A DNA stretch of 64,000 bases from Idiomarinaceae bacterium (lineage in GTDB: Bacteria; Pseudomonadota; Gammaproteobacteria; Enterobacterales; Alteromonadaceae). Below the pieces are notes generated by a model. It was given only the letters and a program-made list of their open reading frames with translations. It was not told the DNA's origin and did no database searches. The stretch lies in the NCBI GenBank assembly GCA_002685255.1, contig NYWU01000004.1:1-64000 (forward strand), read 5' to 3'. Of the stretch, positions 47,079 through 56,190 are shown piece after piece (positions within the stretch are counted from its first letter, which is position 1; every line of letters begins with the position of its first letter). Made by a program: the position numbers and the translations under genes.

Positions 47079-48641
47079 TCAGTATTCTTGCGCGCGCAAA
47101 TGACGTGGTCTTAATCCACTGCCTAGCAACACCAACAAATAGGCACCTGCGCCAACACCAATAATTTGTGCTAATTGCCACGGTCGTGCAACAAGCGACA
47201 TTTCACGCCACTGTTGTACCGACGGGGTCATCCATAAAACAACGGCGACCATTGCCACTACAGCGACGACCACACGCACGACAAATGCCCAGGTGCCAGG
47301 TTGAATAATCAACACCCGTTCGCGGTGTAAGGTCGCACCCAGCATGATCGCATTGAGCGCAGCGGATGCCGCGGTCGCCATAGCAAGCCCGACATAACTA
47401 TAGGGAATTGCGAATGCCACGTTGAGCACCATATTCGCGACCATCGCAATAATGCCAAACTTGACTGGCCGCTTGGTGTCTTGTCGCGAGTAGAAACCAG
47501 TCGCCAGCACCTTAACTAACATAAAGCTCAACAATCCCGCTGAGTACGCCATTAAACTATACGACGCCATCTCGGCATCGGCTGGGGTAAAGGCTCCGTG
47601 CATGAACAGCACCATCAACATGGGCTCGGCTAAAAAGAACAGTCCAGCCATTGCCGGGAGACCCAGTAATAACACCATGCGCAACCCCCAGTCGAGCGTA
47701 GCGGCGAAGTTTTCGCTCGACTTATCAACGTGCCGTGACGACAGCGCCGGCAAAATGACCGTGGCAATGGCAATGCCGAATAGTCCGAGCGGAAACTCAA
47801 GCAAGCGATCGGAGTAATAAAGCCAACTAATTGAGCCGGTCATTAAAAAGCTGGCGATCAGCGTATCGAGTAACAGGTTAATTTGACTGACGGAAACACC
47901 AAATATCGCCGGTAACATTAACTTACGAATCCGCGTGACACCGCTGTCATGCCAACCCCAACGTGGGCGCGTGAGCAAACCCGCGCGTTTTAAAAAAGGT
48001 AGTTGAAACAAAAACTGAATCAAGCCACCAAAAAACACGCCCCACGCCAAACCAAACTCAGGTTGCTCAAGGTTAGGCGCTAGCCAAATCGCGGCAGCAA
48101 TAATCGCAATATTCAAGAAAACAGGCGTAAATGCAGCTACCGCAAACTTACCCAGCGTATTGAGAATTGCGCCCGCCATTGCGGTGAAGGTGATAAACCA
48201 TAAATAGGGAAAAGTAATACGTAATAAGTCACTTGCCAGTACAAATTTTTCGCCTTGCGGTCCGTCGTTCCACCAGTCTAGAAACCAGCCGGTGCCAAAA
48301 AGTGCCGCCACGACCGGAGAAGCAAGCATACCCACTAAGGTGACAATCGTTACGATGGTGCCGAGCGTGCCCGATACGCGGGCTATCAGAAGCCGTTGCT
48401 GCTCCAATGGTTGGCCTTGTTTGTATTCGGTAAGCACGGGGACGAACGCTTGAGCAAAGGCACCTTCGGCAAACAGCCGACGTAAAAAGTTGGGAATTTT
48501 ATTCGCAAAAAAGAACACATCCGCGGCGGCACCGGCACCCATTAAATTAGCAATGACAACATCACGCACAAGTCCAAGCACGCGCGAGATCAGGGTCATC
48601 GCACTGACAATAAAACCGGAACGTAACAACGCTTTGGACAC
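47079..48641 (-). CDS. murJ: Lipid II flippase MurJ
   Basis: MurJ is a 14-helix MOP-superfamily flippase exporting lipid II for peptidoglycan synthesis. The N-terminus SGFIVSAMTLISRVLGLVRD and the Arg-containing segment RLFAEGAFAQAFVPVL are typical. The 520 aa length is normal. The start codon is GTG at 48641, with AGGAG at good spacing. A diguanylate cyclase gene separates it from rpsT. Confidence 0.97.
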   Translation of the reverse strand: MSKALLRSGFIVSAMTLISRVLGLVRDVVIANLMGAGAAADVFFFANKIPNFLRRLFAEGAFAQAFVPVLTEYKQGQPLEQQRLLIARVSGTLGTIVTIVTLVGMLASPVVAALFGTGWFLDWWNDGPQGEKFVLASDLLRITFPYLWFITFTAMAGAILNTLGKFAVAAFTPVFLNIAIIAAAIWLAPNLEQPEFGLAWGVFFGGLIQFLFQLPFLKRAGLLTRPRWGWHDSGVTRIRKLMLPAIFGVSVSQINLLLDTLIASFLMTGSISWLYYSDRLLEFPLGLFGIAIATVILPALSSRHVDKSSENFAATLDWGLRMVLLLGLPAMAGLFFLAEPMLMVLFMHGAFTPADAEMASYSLMAYSAGLLSFMLVKVLATGFYSRQDTKRPVKFGIIAMVANMVLNVAFAIPYSYVGLAMATAASAALNAIMLGATLHRERVLIIQPGTWAFVVRVVVAVVAMVAVVLWMTPSVQQWREMSLVARPWQLAQIIGVGAGAYLLVLLGSGLRPRHLRAQEY

Positions 48642-48729
48642 GAGCTCTCCTGTACACGGCTGCGGATTGAAAAACGTCAGTGTATACCAAGCGTTCGTTA
48701 TTCGCTATGCATGCTTAACGTAGCGCTCG

Positions 48730-51030
48730 TTAGACGCCCCATACAACGCGATTACGGCCGGATTTTTTGGCCTCATACAGTGCTTTGTCAGCATGATCCA
48801 GTACCGCCTGTTCGAGATCACTGCTTGCGGATTCGTCATCAGCGATAAACAGTGCCCCGATACTGATGGTGTAACCTATTTGCTCACCATCAAAAGTGAC
48901 CTGAGATTGTTCGATCTCTTGCCGCAACGCCTCTAAGCGTTGATGCGCTTTATCTTTTGATTCGCTATTAAGAATCAGTGCGAACTCCTCGCCCCCTAAA
49001 CGCGCGACCATGTCGTCGGAGCGAATACTGCGCGCTAGCGACTCTGCTAAATGTTTAATCACCGCATCGCCGGCAGCATGACCAAAGGTGTCATTGACGC
49101 GTTTAAAGTGGTCGATATCAAGAATCGCAACACTGCGTGCGCCACCCTCGTCATTTAAAAATTGGCAACGCTCTATAAATGCACGACGATTAGGCACCCC
49201 AGTGAGCGCATCTGTCATCGCCATATTTTTTAGACGCCGCTCAGCATCGATACGTGCTTTGTCCAATTGAACCGCATAAAACAGTGCCCCTAGCGCGTCT
49301 AACAAGGGCTGTAAAAAAGTCGCGTCACTTTGCTCATAATCATTGAGCTTGTTAGCGAGACCTATCATGCCAACCACATTACCTTGTAAACGAATCGGTA
49401 AACCCAAGAATCGCATAATACGGGGATGGCCACTCGGTGTGCCTTTGGAAGCAGCGTGTTGGCTGGGTTCGTTGGTCAGTACGACTTCGTTGGAGGTAAT
49501 GGTGCGGCCAAATAAATTGTTCAAACTCTCGAAGAATAGTTCGCCGCGCAGATACGCTTTATACAGCTCTGAGCTTTGTTCGTTCCACGAGAGTTCCGAT
49601 ATCGCATGGATATACAACACATCTTTACCATTGCGCTTTTGCATCTCACCGATAAAGGCAAACTGGCTGTCGGCAATCTCAATCAGCTCGGGTAAAATGT
49701 CTTGGCAGGCTTTAGAGAGATCTTTGTCATTTAAGTAGAGCGCCTGTGCTTTGTTAATAAAGCTTAATAGTTGTCGCTGCTTATTATCGAGCAGCTCGGC
49801 CTCTTTCTTTTCAGTAATATCGCGGTGCGTCCCCGTTAAGCGCAGTGCTTTGCCTGCCGAATCGCGCTCGACCACGCGTCCATAGGTTTCTATCCAAACC
49901 CAATAACCTTGCGCATGACGCATACGATAAATGGTCGAGAAAGCAGGTGTGTCGCCCACCATATGGGCTTGTAACTCGCGCTCAACTCGCTTTAAATCGG
50001 CAGGGTGAACGAGACTCTCCCAAAAATACAACGATGGGTCGAAATTAGCGTACTCGATCCCGAGTAACTCACACCAGCGTTGATTCACTTTATTGGTATC
50101 GGTAGGTACGTTCCAATCCCAGGTACCCAACCCTGACGCCTCCAATACCAAACGCATTTGCTGGTTCGCCTCATTCAAGCGCCGTTCAAAGTAGCGGTTA
50201 GCGGTATTATCAATCAGCATGGCGTGGATATTTTCAAGCCGTCCCTCGGGATCATAAAAGCTTTTTGACAACAGTTTGACCCAGCGCTCGGGTCCTTTGA
50301 CAGGTATTAGACGAAACTGGGCTTCACTCGTGGCGACCCCAGCGAGGTGGTTACTGAGTAAAAAGTTGAGTTCCTTGCGGCCTTTATCATCGAGGAAATC
50401 TTCAAAGCTCTTTGAGCCATCACGGAGTTGATCACTGGGAATATTGAACAACGTCGACATGTTGGCCGAGACATACTGCAGGTCCAATGCCATATTATAA
50501 CGCCATTTAATCAGCGCAGCAGGCGTATCATCGATAAATGAGCGTTCTTGCACCAACTGTTGGTGCTTTAACGATAAGGTTAAGTATTGACTAACGTGCT
50601 CGCTGACATGCGACAGGCTCTCGAGTTCTTCATCAGAAAAGTTATGCGGCTGTGTATCGAGCACGCATACCGTCCCGACCGTCACATCGTCGAGCTTAAG
50701 TGGTACCCCTGCGTAAAATCGGATGTTCGGTGCGTCAGTGACATAGGGATTATCTTTAAATTGCTTATTCTTAAGCGCATCGTTGATTAGCAATTGCTCT
50801 TCGTTGCTCACCACGTAATTACAAAACGAAGGTTCGGGATCAATTTCTTCCCCATCAAAGCCGGTCTTTGCCTTAAAAAACTGGGTTTCGTTGTCGACGA
50901 TACTGACGAACGCCATAGGCACATCTAACCACACGGCGAGCGCCTTCATTAATCCATTTAACTGAGGATCCTCTTGTCCTATATAGAGTCCAAACTCACG
51001 AATCTTCTCTACTCGGAGCGGTTCAGACAT
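48730..51030 (-). CDS. Cytoplasmic GAF-PAS-PAS-GAF diguanylate cyclase
   Basis: This 766 aa protein without membrane helices has a GAF domain at about 20-165 (FVSIVDNETQFFKA, FCNYVV, FYAGVPLKLDDVTVGTVCVLD). Two PAS-like modules follow at about 175-290 and 295-415, with a PAC segment TGTHRDITEKKEAE. A second GAF lies at about 430-590 and a GGDEF domain at about 600-766 with DALTGVPNRRAF and LGGEEFALI. The RxxD inhibitory site (RSDD) stands five residues upstream of GGEEF. It likely makes cyclic di-GMP in response to cytosolic signals. It interrupts the common murJ-rpsT neighbourhood. Confidence 0.93.
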   Translation of the reverse strand: MSEPLRVEKIREFGLYIGQEDPQLNGLMKALAVWLDVPMAFVSIVDNETQFFKAKTGFDGEEIDPEPSFCNYVVSNEEQLLINDALKNKQFKDNPYVTDAPNIRFYAGVPLKLDDVTVGTVCVLDTQPHNFSDEELESLSHVSEHVSQYLTLSLKHQQLVQERSFIDDTPAALIKWRYNMALDLQYVSANMSTLFNIPSDQLRDGSKSFEDFLDDKGRKELNFLLSNHLAGVATSEAQFRLIPVKGPERWVKLLSKSFYDPEGRLENIHAMLIDNTANRYFERRLNEANQQMRLVLEASGLGTWDWNVPTDTNKVNQRWCELLGIEYANFDPSLYFWESLVHPADLKRVERELQAHMVGDTPAFSTIYRMRHAQGYWVWIETYGRVVERDSAGKALRLTGTHRDITEKKEAELLDNKQRQLLSFINKAQALYLNDKDLSKACQDILPELIEIADSQFAFIGEMQKRNGKDVLYIHAISELSWNEQSSELYKAYLRGELFFESLNNLFGRTITSNEVVLTNEPSQHAASKGTPSGHPRIMRFLGLPIRLQGNVVGMIGLANKLNDYEQSDATFLQPLLDALGALFYAVQLDKARIDAERRLKNMAMTDALTGVPNRRAFIERCQFLNDEGGARSVAILDIDHFKRVNDTFGHAAGDAVIKHLAESLARSIRSDDMVARLGGEEFALILNSESKDKAHQRLEALRQEIEQSQVTFDGEQIGYTISIGALFIADDESASSDLEQAVLDHADKALYEAKKSGRNRVVWGV

Positions 51031-51124
51031 AACTCATCCTTAAATGTTGCAAGCTGTTAACAATATCGAATAAAAAATCATGTTTGGCAAGTCACTCAAA
51101 ATACACAATCTACGACATTAAGTG

Positions 51125-51152
51125 TTGACATTTCCGCCAGATTAGGCATAAT
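51125..51152 (+). promoter_or_regulatory. Sigma70 promoter of rpsT
   Basis: A perfect TTGACA at 51125-51130 and CATAAT at 51147-51152 are spaced 16 bases apart, predicting transcription from about 51159. This leaves a leader of about 44 bases before the TTG start of rpsT. It is the strongest promoter match in the window. Confidence 0.82.
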
Positions 51153-51202
51153 CCACGACCTTTATAAAGAAGCGTTCTGTTAACGAATTTTAGGAGTTCA
51201 CC

Positions 51203-51463
51203 TTGGCTAACATTAAGTCTGCTAAAAAGCGTGCGATTCAAGCCGAGAAAAATCGCCGCCATAATGCAAGCCGCCGTTCATTGATGCGTACTTACCTTAA
51301 ACGTGTAAACGCAGCCATTGAAAGCAAAGATAAAGAAGCTGCAACCTCAGCTTTAACCACAGTAACCCCATTATTGGACCGTTACGCAACTAAAGGCTTG
51401 ATCAGCAAGAACAAAGCGGCACGTCATAAGAGCCGTTTGAACGCTAAGATCCAAGCGCTTTAA
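51203..51463 (+). CDS. rpsT: 30S ribosomal protein S20
   Basis: S20 binds 16S rRNA early in small-subunit assembly. The 86 aa, Lys/Arg/Ala-rich protein begins [20 protein letters not shown] after the initiator residue. The start codon is TTG, preceded by TAGGAG. A UUG start is also found in E. coli rpsT, where it contributes to autogenous translational control, so it is probably functional rather than an error. A bidirectional terminator follows. Confidence 0.98.
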   Translation: MANIKSAKKRAIQAEKNRRHNASRRSLMRTYLKRVNAAIESKDKEAATSALTTVTPLLDRYATKGLISKNKAARHKSRLNAKIQAL

Positions 51464-51482
51464 TTGACACGTCGCAGTGTTC

Positions 51483-51512
51483 AAAAAACCGGCTTATTGA
51501 GCCGGTTTTTTT
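51483..51512. terminator. Bidirectional intrinsic terminator between rpsT and pseI
   Basis: AACCGGCT at 51487-51494 pairs with AGCCGGTT at 51500-51507 around the loop TATTG. T residues follow on the plus strand (51506-51512) and A residues precede it (51483-51488), so it can end both rpsT and the convergent pse operon. Confidence 0.92.
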
Positions 51513-51548
51513 GTGTCTCTCATTGGCCTCTGACTCATCGCTAGAGCA

Positions 51549-52598
51549 TTAGCTAAAGTCACCACGGGTAACCTTAGTATTCGCCTCAAGGTCTCGCGTT
51601 GCACGCTTACCAATGACCTCTTTAATGTGTTTAGGTGCGAGTCCATAGCCAGGGCGTACACTTCGTACATGTTCCGCAGTAATCAATTCACCTGCCGCAA
51701 GGTCTTTAACGAAATATAACGAGCGACGAAATTTCAAATTATCTTGCTCACTGGATTTGCGCCCGTAATCAACCTTTCCGAGTGCCTCCCATGCTGTTTT
51801 ACTATCGCGACACAAAGCGGCGAGTTCATTCGGTTCTAATGAGAAACTATCATCAGGCCCACCCCCCTCGCGGTCGAGCGTGAAGTGTTTTTCAATTAAT
51901 GCGGCGCCTAAAGCAACACTACAAATCGCGGTGGTATTATCTAATGTATGGTCGGATAATCCTGTCAACTGGCCAAAGCGTTGCTTCATATCAACTAGCG
52001 TCGATAAATTATAATCGGCGGCAGGCGCGGGATAGCCACTTACACAGTGCAACACCGCTAATTCTTTACAACCCGCCCGACGAGCAGCATCTATCGCATC
52101 TTGAATTTCTTCGGCATCTGCCATGCCGGTCGAAATAATCATCGGCTTACCCGTTTTAGCGACGTACTCAATAAGCGGAATATCGACTGCTTCAAACGAG
52201 GCAATCTTATAGGCGGGTGCGCCAAGTGACTCCAACAAATCAACTGCAGTCGGATCAAAAGGCGAACTAAACAGCGTAATGCCAACCTGCTTTGCATGAG
52301 CAAACAAGGCTTCATGCCATTCCCAAGGGGTATGCGCCCACTCATAGAGTTCATACAGTGTACGCCCTTCCCATAAGCCCTCATTGATACAAAAGTCAGG
52401 TTTGGACGAATCTAACGTAATGGTATCAGGGCGGTAGGTCTGAATTTTAAGCGCGTCGGCGCCAGCCGCTTTTGCCGCTTCAATAATTTTGAAGGCTTGT
52501 TTAATATCACCATTATGGTTTGCTGACATTTCAGCAATAATATAAGGCGGCGCATCATCGCCAATGCGACGCCCATCAATCTCAATGCTATTCGTCAT
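51549..52598 (-). CDS. pseI: Pseudaminic acid synthase PseI
   Basis: PseI condenses the 2,4-diamino-altrose derivative with phosphoenolpyruvate to give pseudaminic acid. The NeuB-family TIM barrel covers about 1-270 (YIIAEMSANHNGD, ADALKIQTYRPDTITLDS, KPMIISTGMAD, AVLHCVSGYPAP). A C-terminal SAF antifreeze-like domain lies at about 285-349 (LYFVKDLAAGELITAEHV). It is the last gene of the operon and overlaps the formyltransferase-like gene by 11 bases. Confidence 0.95.
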   Translation of the reverse strand: MTNSIEIDGRRIGDDAPPYIIAEMSANHNGDIKQAFKIIEAAKAAGADALKIQTYRPDTITLDSSKPDFCINEGLWEGRTLYELYEWAHTPWEWHEALFAHAKQVGITLFSSPFDPTAVDLLESLGAPAYKIASFEAVDIPLIEYVAKTGKPMIISTGMADAEEIQDAIDAARRAGCKELAVLHCVSGYPAPAADYNLSTLVDMKQRFGQLTGLSDHTLDNTTAICSVALGAALIEKHFTLDREGGGPDDSFSLEPNELAALCRDSKTAWEALGKVDYGRKSSEQDNLKFRRSLYFVKDLAAGELITAEHVRSVRPGYGLAPKHIKEVIGKRATRDLEANTKVTRGDFS

Positions 52599-53247
52599 CC
52601 ATCTTCTCCACGATCACTTTATACTGGTGCCCATGCAAGGAGAACCACGCTGGATAGCGGTTGGGATCGCACACCCGAATCAGGTCCCACTGCGCTGCTA
52701 TGCTTTTATCGGCATCTAACTGACTGTCTGAAGGCGTACGTTTGGGGTAATAGGTCGCCTGCTGTTCTGCCTGCGGTTGCGGTTGTGTTGCTAAAACATG
52801 GGCCACCGCCCAATCCATCAGCACTAATTCCATACTGAACAACGCTGCATTGATTTCATCCCACAGTGCATCTTTAGTCACGGGGAGTTGCAGTTGTTTA
52901 TAGATGGCCCCCTCGTCGATACCTTCGGCTGCATCGAGCAAGGTAACAGTCAGTTGGTCTTTGCCTTCTAGTAGACCCCAAATGTGGGGGCTCCAGCCAC
53001 GTCCTTTAGGTAAATCACTGGCATGTATGACCAAACTTCGCTGATAGCCAGAACGCACATCTGTGGTAATTTTTTCCACACAGGAAATCAGTAACAATAT
53101 ATCGCCACCGCGAAGGTGCTTTGCACGCTCAACAATCTCAACCTGATGCCCGTCTTCTTGTTGCTTGATTTTCCAGTCCTGCAACAGTGGTTGGATAGGA
53201 TGATTAGGATCGGAACAAAGTACACTCACTTGCAGTGCTTGCGTCAT
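52588..53247 (-). CDS. Formyltransferase-like sugar N-acyltransferase in the PseH position
   Basis: This 219 aa protein resembles the catalytic domain of 10-formyl-tetrahydrofolate-dependent formyltransferases. The family core VIHASDLPKGRGWSPHIW near residues 73-90 has the His and the LPxGRG loop, and DAAEGIDEG near 105-113 offers the catalytic Asp. The usual Asn two residues before the His is Val here. It sits between pseG and pseI, exactly where pseH is found in standard clusters, with 4- and 11-base overlaps. I infer that it N-formylates the C4 amine of UDP-4-amino-altrosamine, giving a 7-N-formyl pseudaminic acid. An inactive or different acyltransferase is possible. Confidence 0.72.
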   Translation of the reverse strand: MTQALQVSVLCSDPNHPIQPLLQDWKIKQQEDGHQVEIVERAKHLRGGDILLLISCVEKITTDVRSGYQRSLVIHASDLPKGRGWSPHIWGLLEGKDQLTVTLLDAAEGIDEGAIYKQLQLPVTKDALWDEINAALFSMELVLMDWAVAHVLATQPQPQAEQQATYYPKRTPSDSQLDADKSIAAQWDLIRVCDPNRYPAWFSLHGHQYKVIVEKMDDE

Positions 53248-54341
53248 AATAACCCCTTAATTGCCTCAATGACCCGGACCGTACCGCGACCATCGACTAA
53301 ATTAGCCGCATTCTGTGATAACAACTCCAAATAGTGAGACTGTTCAATGCAGTGTGCCAACGCGCTTTGCAGCGACCGACCAACCGCTACGCTGCCTCGG
53401 CAATGCACTAAAATCGCCGCTTGGCGGTTTTCAAGTACGGTCGCAATGGCGGCTTGGTTTTCGGCTAATACACACATCAATGTCGGCACACCTAAGCAAC
53501 ATCGTTCCCATGCACTACTACCCGCGGCGCCTATCGCCAAATCTGCGTGTGCTAAACGCTCCGCGACATTGGTTACCGCGACAGCAACAGACACAGTAAA
53601 GCGACTTTGATTAACCTGTTGTTGCAAACCATGCAGATGCGGATAAGCGCTACCGACTAAAATATCAATCTGACAGCCTGATGCTAAATTAGAGCACTCA
53701 AGTTCAGTGAGTACCGTTGTCGTGACATTGGTGGCATCGACGCCGCCAAGACTGACGACAATACGCTCAATATCGGTCACCCGCTGGCGTCGTTGAAGAC
53801 TCAGTTCGCGCCACTGCAGAAATTCATTGCGCAACAAACAATAGGGCGCGCCTACTAGGGCTTCGCTCTGAGCGAGTAGCAAATGTTTGTACATATCGAT
53901 GCTTCGCCCTACCGTGGGGTCGACCAATAAATCACATGGCAATTTCCGGTCAGCCAGATCATCGAGCGCAATGACATGAGACGGGCACTGCGTTAACGCG
54001 TCAAACCAACGCTGGTCAATGCCGTAATGATCAACCACCAATAGTGTTGGCTGTTCGCGGTCAATAATTACCTGCGTTTCTTGTGCGTCTAATACATGCC
54101 CGCCATACAACCATGCACTATGCGCTAAGTGGCTATCAGGCGTCTCCGACTGAATCGATAAAGCCTCGACTCGGTATCCTCGCTCAGAAATCAAGGTAAT
54201 CAAGTCACCGGTTTGTGGTCGGCAAATAAAGCAAATCTCGAAACCCTCAAGTACCAACGCGTCGGCGAGGGTTAAGCAACGCATCACGTGACCGCTACCG
54301 ATGTTAATCCCTGCATCGGCACGGATAACAGCACGTTTCAT
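53244..54341 (-). CDS. pseG: UDP-sugar hydrolase PseG
   Basis: PseG removes UDP from the diacylated diamino-altrose to free the substrate of PseI. The N-terminus has RADAGINIGSGHVMRCLTLADAL (split at residues 6-28), with the conserved G-x-GHxxR motif. IVVSLGGVDATN and AIGAAGSSAWERCCLGVP mark the GT-B-like C-domain. I choose the ATG at 54341, which overlaps the pseF stop as ATGA, giving 365 aa. A longer frame from 54368 is not needed. Confidence 0.93.
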   Translation of the reverse strand: MKRAVIRADAGINIGSGHVMRCLTLADALVLEGFEICFICRPQTGDLITLISERGYRVEALSIQSETPDSHLAHSAWLYGGHVLDAQETQVIIDREQPTLLVVDHYGIDQRWFDALTQCPSHVIALDDLADRKLPCDLLVDPTVGRSIDMYKHLLLAQSEALVGAPYCLLRNEFLQWRELSLQRRQRVTDIERIVVSLGGVDATNVTTTVLTELECSNLASGCQIDILVGSAYPHLHGLQQQVNQSRFTVSVAVAVTNVAERLAHADLAIGAAGSSAWERCCLGVPTLMCVLAENQAAIATVLENRQAAILVHCRGSVAVGRSLQSALAHCIEQSHYLELLSQNAANLVDGRGTVRVIEAIKGLL

Positions 54342-55036
54342 GGCTTTTGCATCGCTTTTTTCATCCATTCAGCACGCAACCAATCATCGGGCGTGTCGAT
54401 ATCTTGTACGCGAAAGCTGGGTAGCGGAAATAATCGTGTGCGCGCGGTAAAAAAGCTGTCTTGAGAAAACCAAGCGTCACGCTTGCCCCAATAAAATTGG
54501 CCGGCATCATGCCATGCTTTTGGCAGGTCTTGAGAACGTGTACTCGCATGCTCAGGCATGAACATCTCGACTAACCCCTCATCGTTGATGCGTACGGCGC
54601 GTTGGATCGGAAAGCTGAATTCGGTACCCGAAACGACAAAGTCGAGTGGCACCTTCGCATGAGAGAGCTCAGCAAAGCTGGCGGCCAGATCATCGGCCTC
54701 AACAAAGGGGGCAGTGGCATACAGACAGCACACATAGTCAACGTGACCATGTTCTGCTTCATAGGTTTCTATTGCATGGCGGATAACCGGTATGGTCGGT
54801 GTGTAGTCATCTGCTAAATCACTCGGTCGCATAAACGGCACTTGAGCGCCCGCGATACGCGCGACTTCGGCGATCTCATCATCGTCGGTAGAGACGACAA
54901 TATGATTAAAACATTGTGCCTCGCGCGCTGCTTCCACAGACCATTGCAACATCGGCTTGCCCGCAAACGGCTTTATATTTTTACGAGGAATACGTTTACT
55001 TCCGCCGCGTGCAGGAATCACCATCAGCACACTCAT
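54338..55036 (-). CDS. pseF: CMP-pseudaminic acid synthetase PseF
   Basis: PseF activates pseudaminic acid with CTP. The CMP-NeuAc synthetase family signature ARGGSKRIPRKNIKPFAGKPML is at the N-terminus (split at residues 8-29). VSTDDDEIAEVA and CCLYATAPFVEADDL follow. The 232 aa length is typical. It overlaps pseC by 4 bases and pseG by 4 bases. Confidence 0.95.
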   Translation of the reverse strand: MSVLMVIPARGGSKRIPRKNIKPFAGKPMLQWSVEAAREAQCFNHIVVSTDDDEIAEVARIAGAQVPFMRPSDLADDYTPTIPVIRHAIETYEAEHGHVDYVCCLYATAPFVEADDLAASFAELSHAKVPLDFVVSGTEFSFPIQRAVRINDEGLVEMFMPEHASTRSQDLPKAWHDAGQFYWGKRDAWFSQDSFFTARTRLFPLPSFRVQDIDTPDDWLRAEWMKKAMQKP

Positions 55037-56190
55037 GTTAAGACCTCATGCAAAGTCGCAATAACCTGTTGCTGATCGCTTTCAGTTAAACTAGCAAACA
55101 TCGGAATGCTAATCGCCTCACGGTAGTACGCCATCGCTTGCGGAAATTGGCCAGGCTTAAAGCCCAGTTGTTGATAGTAAGGTTGAGTATGTACCGGAAT
55201 ATAGTGCAAGTTAACACCGATACCTTTTGCCCTGAGCTCACTAAACACTTGGGCATGGCTTTTAGTCAACTTGTCGGTCTCTAACCGAATAATATACAGA
55301 TGATAACCCGAGTAGCTATCGGGGTGCTGCCAAGGCAGTCGTATGGGTAAATCCGCCAATTGCTCGTTGTAGTGCGCTGCAACGCGATGACGTGCCGCAA
55401 CAAATGCTTGTAAGCGTTGTAGCTGGCTCAACCCTAAAGCCGCTTGCATTTCAGTCATCCGATAGTTGTAGCCCAAGCTTAATTGTTGATAATACCAGTC
55501 GCCATCAGGTACTTGAGTCATCTGTTCAGGATCACGCGTAATACCATGACTGCGCGCCAAACGCATGCGCTCGGCCAGTTGCTCATCATTTGTGAGCGCC
55601 ATACCGCCCTCGGCAGACGTAATAATTTTAACGGGATGAAAACTGAATACCGTGATATCACTGTAACGGCCGTTGCCGATAGGCTCATCTTGATAACGCC
55701 CGCCCACAGCGTGAGATGCATCTTCGATAATCGCTATTCCGTAATCTGCGGTTAGATTACGGATGGCCTGCATTTCGCACGGCTGACCTGACAAGTGAAC
55801 GACGACGAGCACTTTCGGTAAAGTATGCGTTTGCGCGGCAGTCTCTAACTTCGCAGCTAGGGCTGAAACCGATAGATTATAAGTATTAGGATCGATGTCG
55901 ACAAAGTCGACCTCAGCACCGCAATAGCGGGCACAGTTTGCCGAAGCGACAAAGGTTACCGGCGTTGTCCACAGCCTATCACCGGGGCCTAAATCCAACG
56001 CCATACAAGCAATATGTAGTGCCGAAGTGGCGCTGTTGACTGCAACACCAAACTGCGCTCCAACCTGCGCTGCAAGTGCGGCTTCGAACTCAGGAACCTT
56101 GGGACCCTGAGTCAAAAAATCTGACTTCAACACCTCGGTTACAGCATCGATATCCGCTTGGGTAATATCCTGTCGTCCGTATGGAATCAT
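55033..56190 (-). CDS. pseC: UDP-4-amino-4,6-dideoxy-N-acetyl-altrosamine transaminase PseC
   Basis: PseC aminates C4 of the PseB product using PLP and glutamate. It belongs to the DegT/DnrJ/EryC1/StrS family of aminotransferases. The PLP lysine lies in VFSFHPVKIITSAEGGMAL near residue 185, with GVAVNSATSALHIA and AIIEDASHAVGG upstream. The 385 aa length is typical. Its ATG overlaps the pseB stop as TAATG. Confidence 0.96.
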   Translation of the reverse strand: MIPYGRQDITQADIDAVTEVLKSDFLTQGPKVPEFEAALAAQVGAQFGVAVNSATSALHIACMALDLGPGDRLWTTPVTFVASANCARYCGAEVDFVDIDPNTYNLSVSALAAKLETAAQTHTLPKVLVVVHLSGQPCEMQAIRNLTADYGIAIIEDASHAVGGRYQDEPIGNGRYSDITVFSFHPVKIITSAEGGMALTNDEQLAERMRLARSHGITRDPEQMTQVPDGDWYYQQLSLGYNYRMTEMQAALGLSQLQRLQAFVAARHRVAAHYNEQLADLPIRLPWQHPDSYSGYHLYIIRLETDKLTKSHAQVFSELRAKGIGVNLHYIPVHTQPYYQQLGFKPGQFPQAMAYYREAISIPMFASLTESDQQQVIATLHEVLT

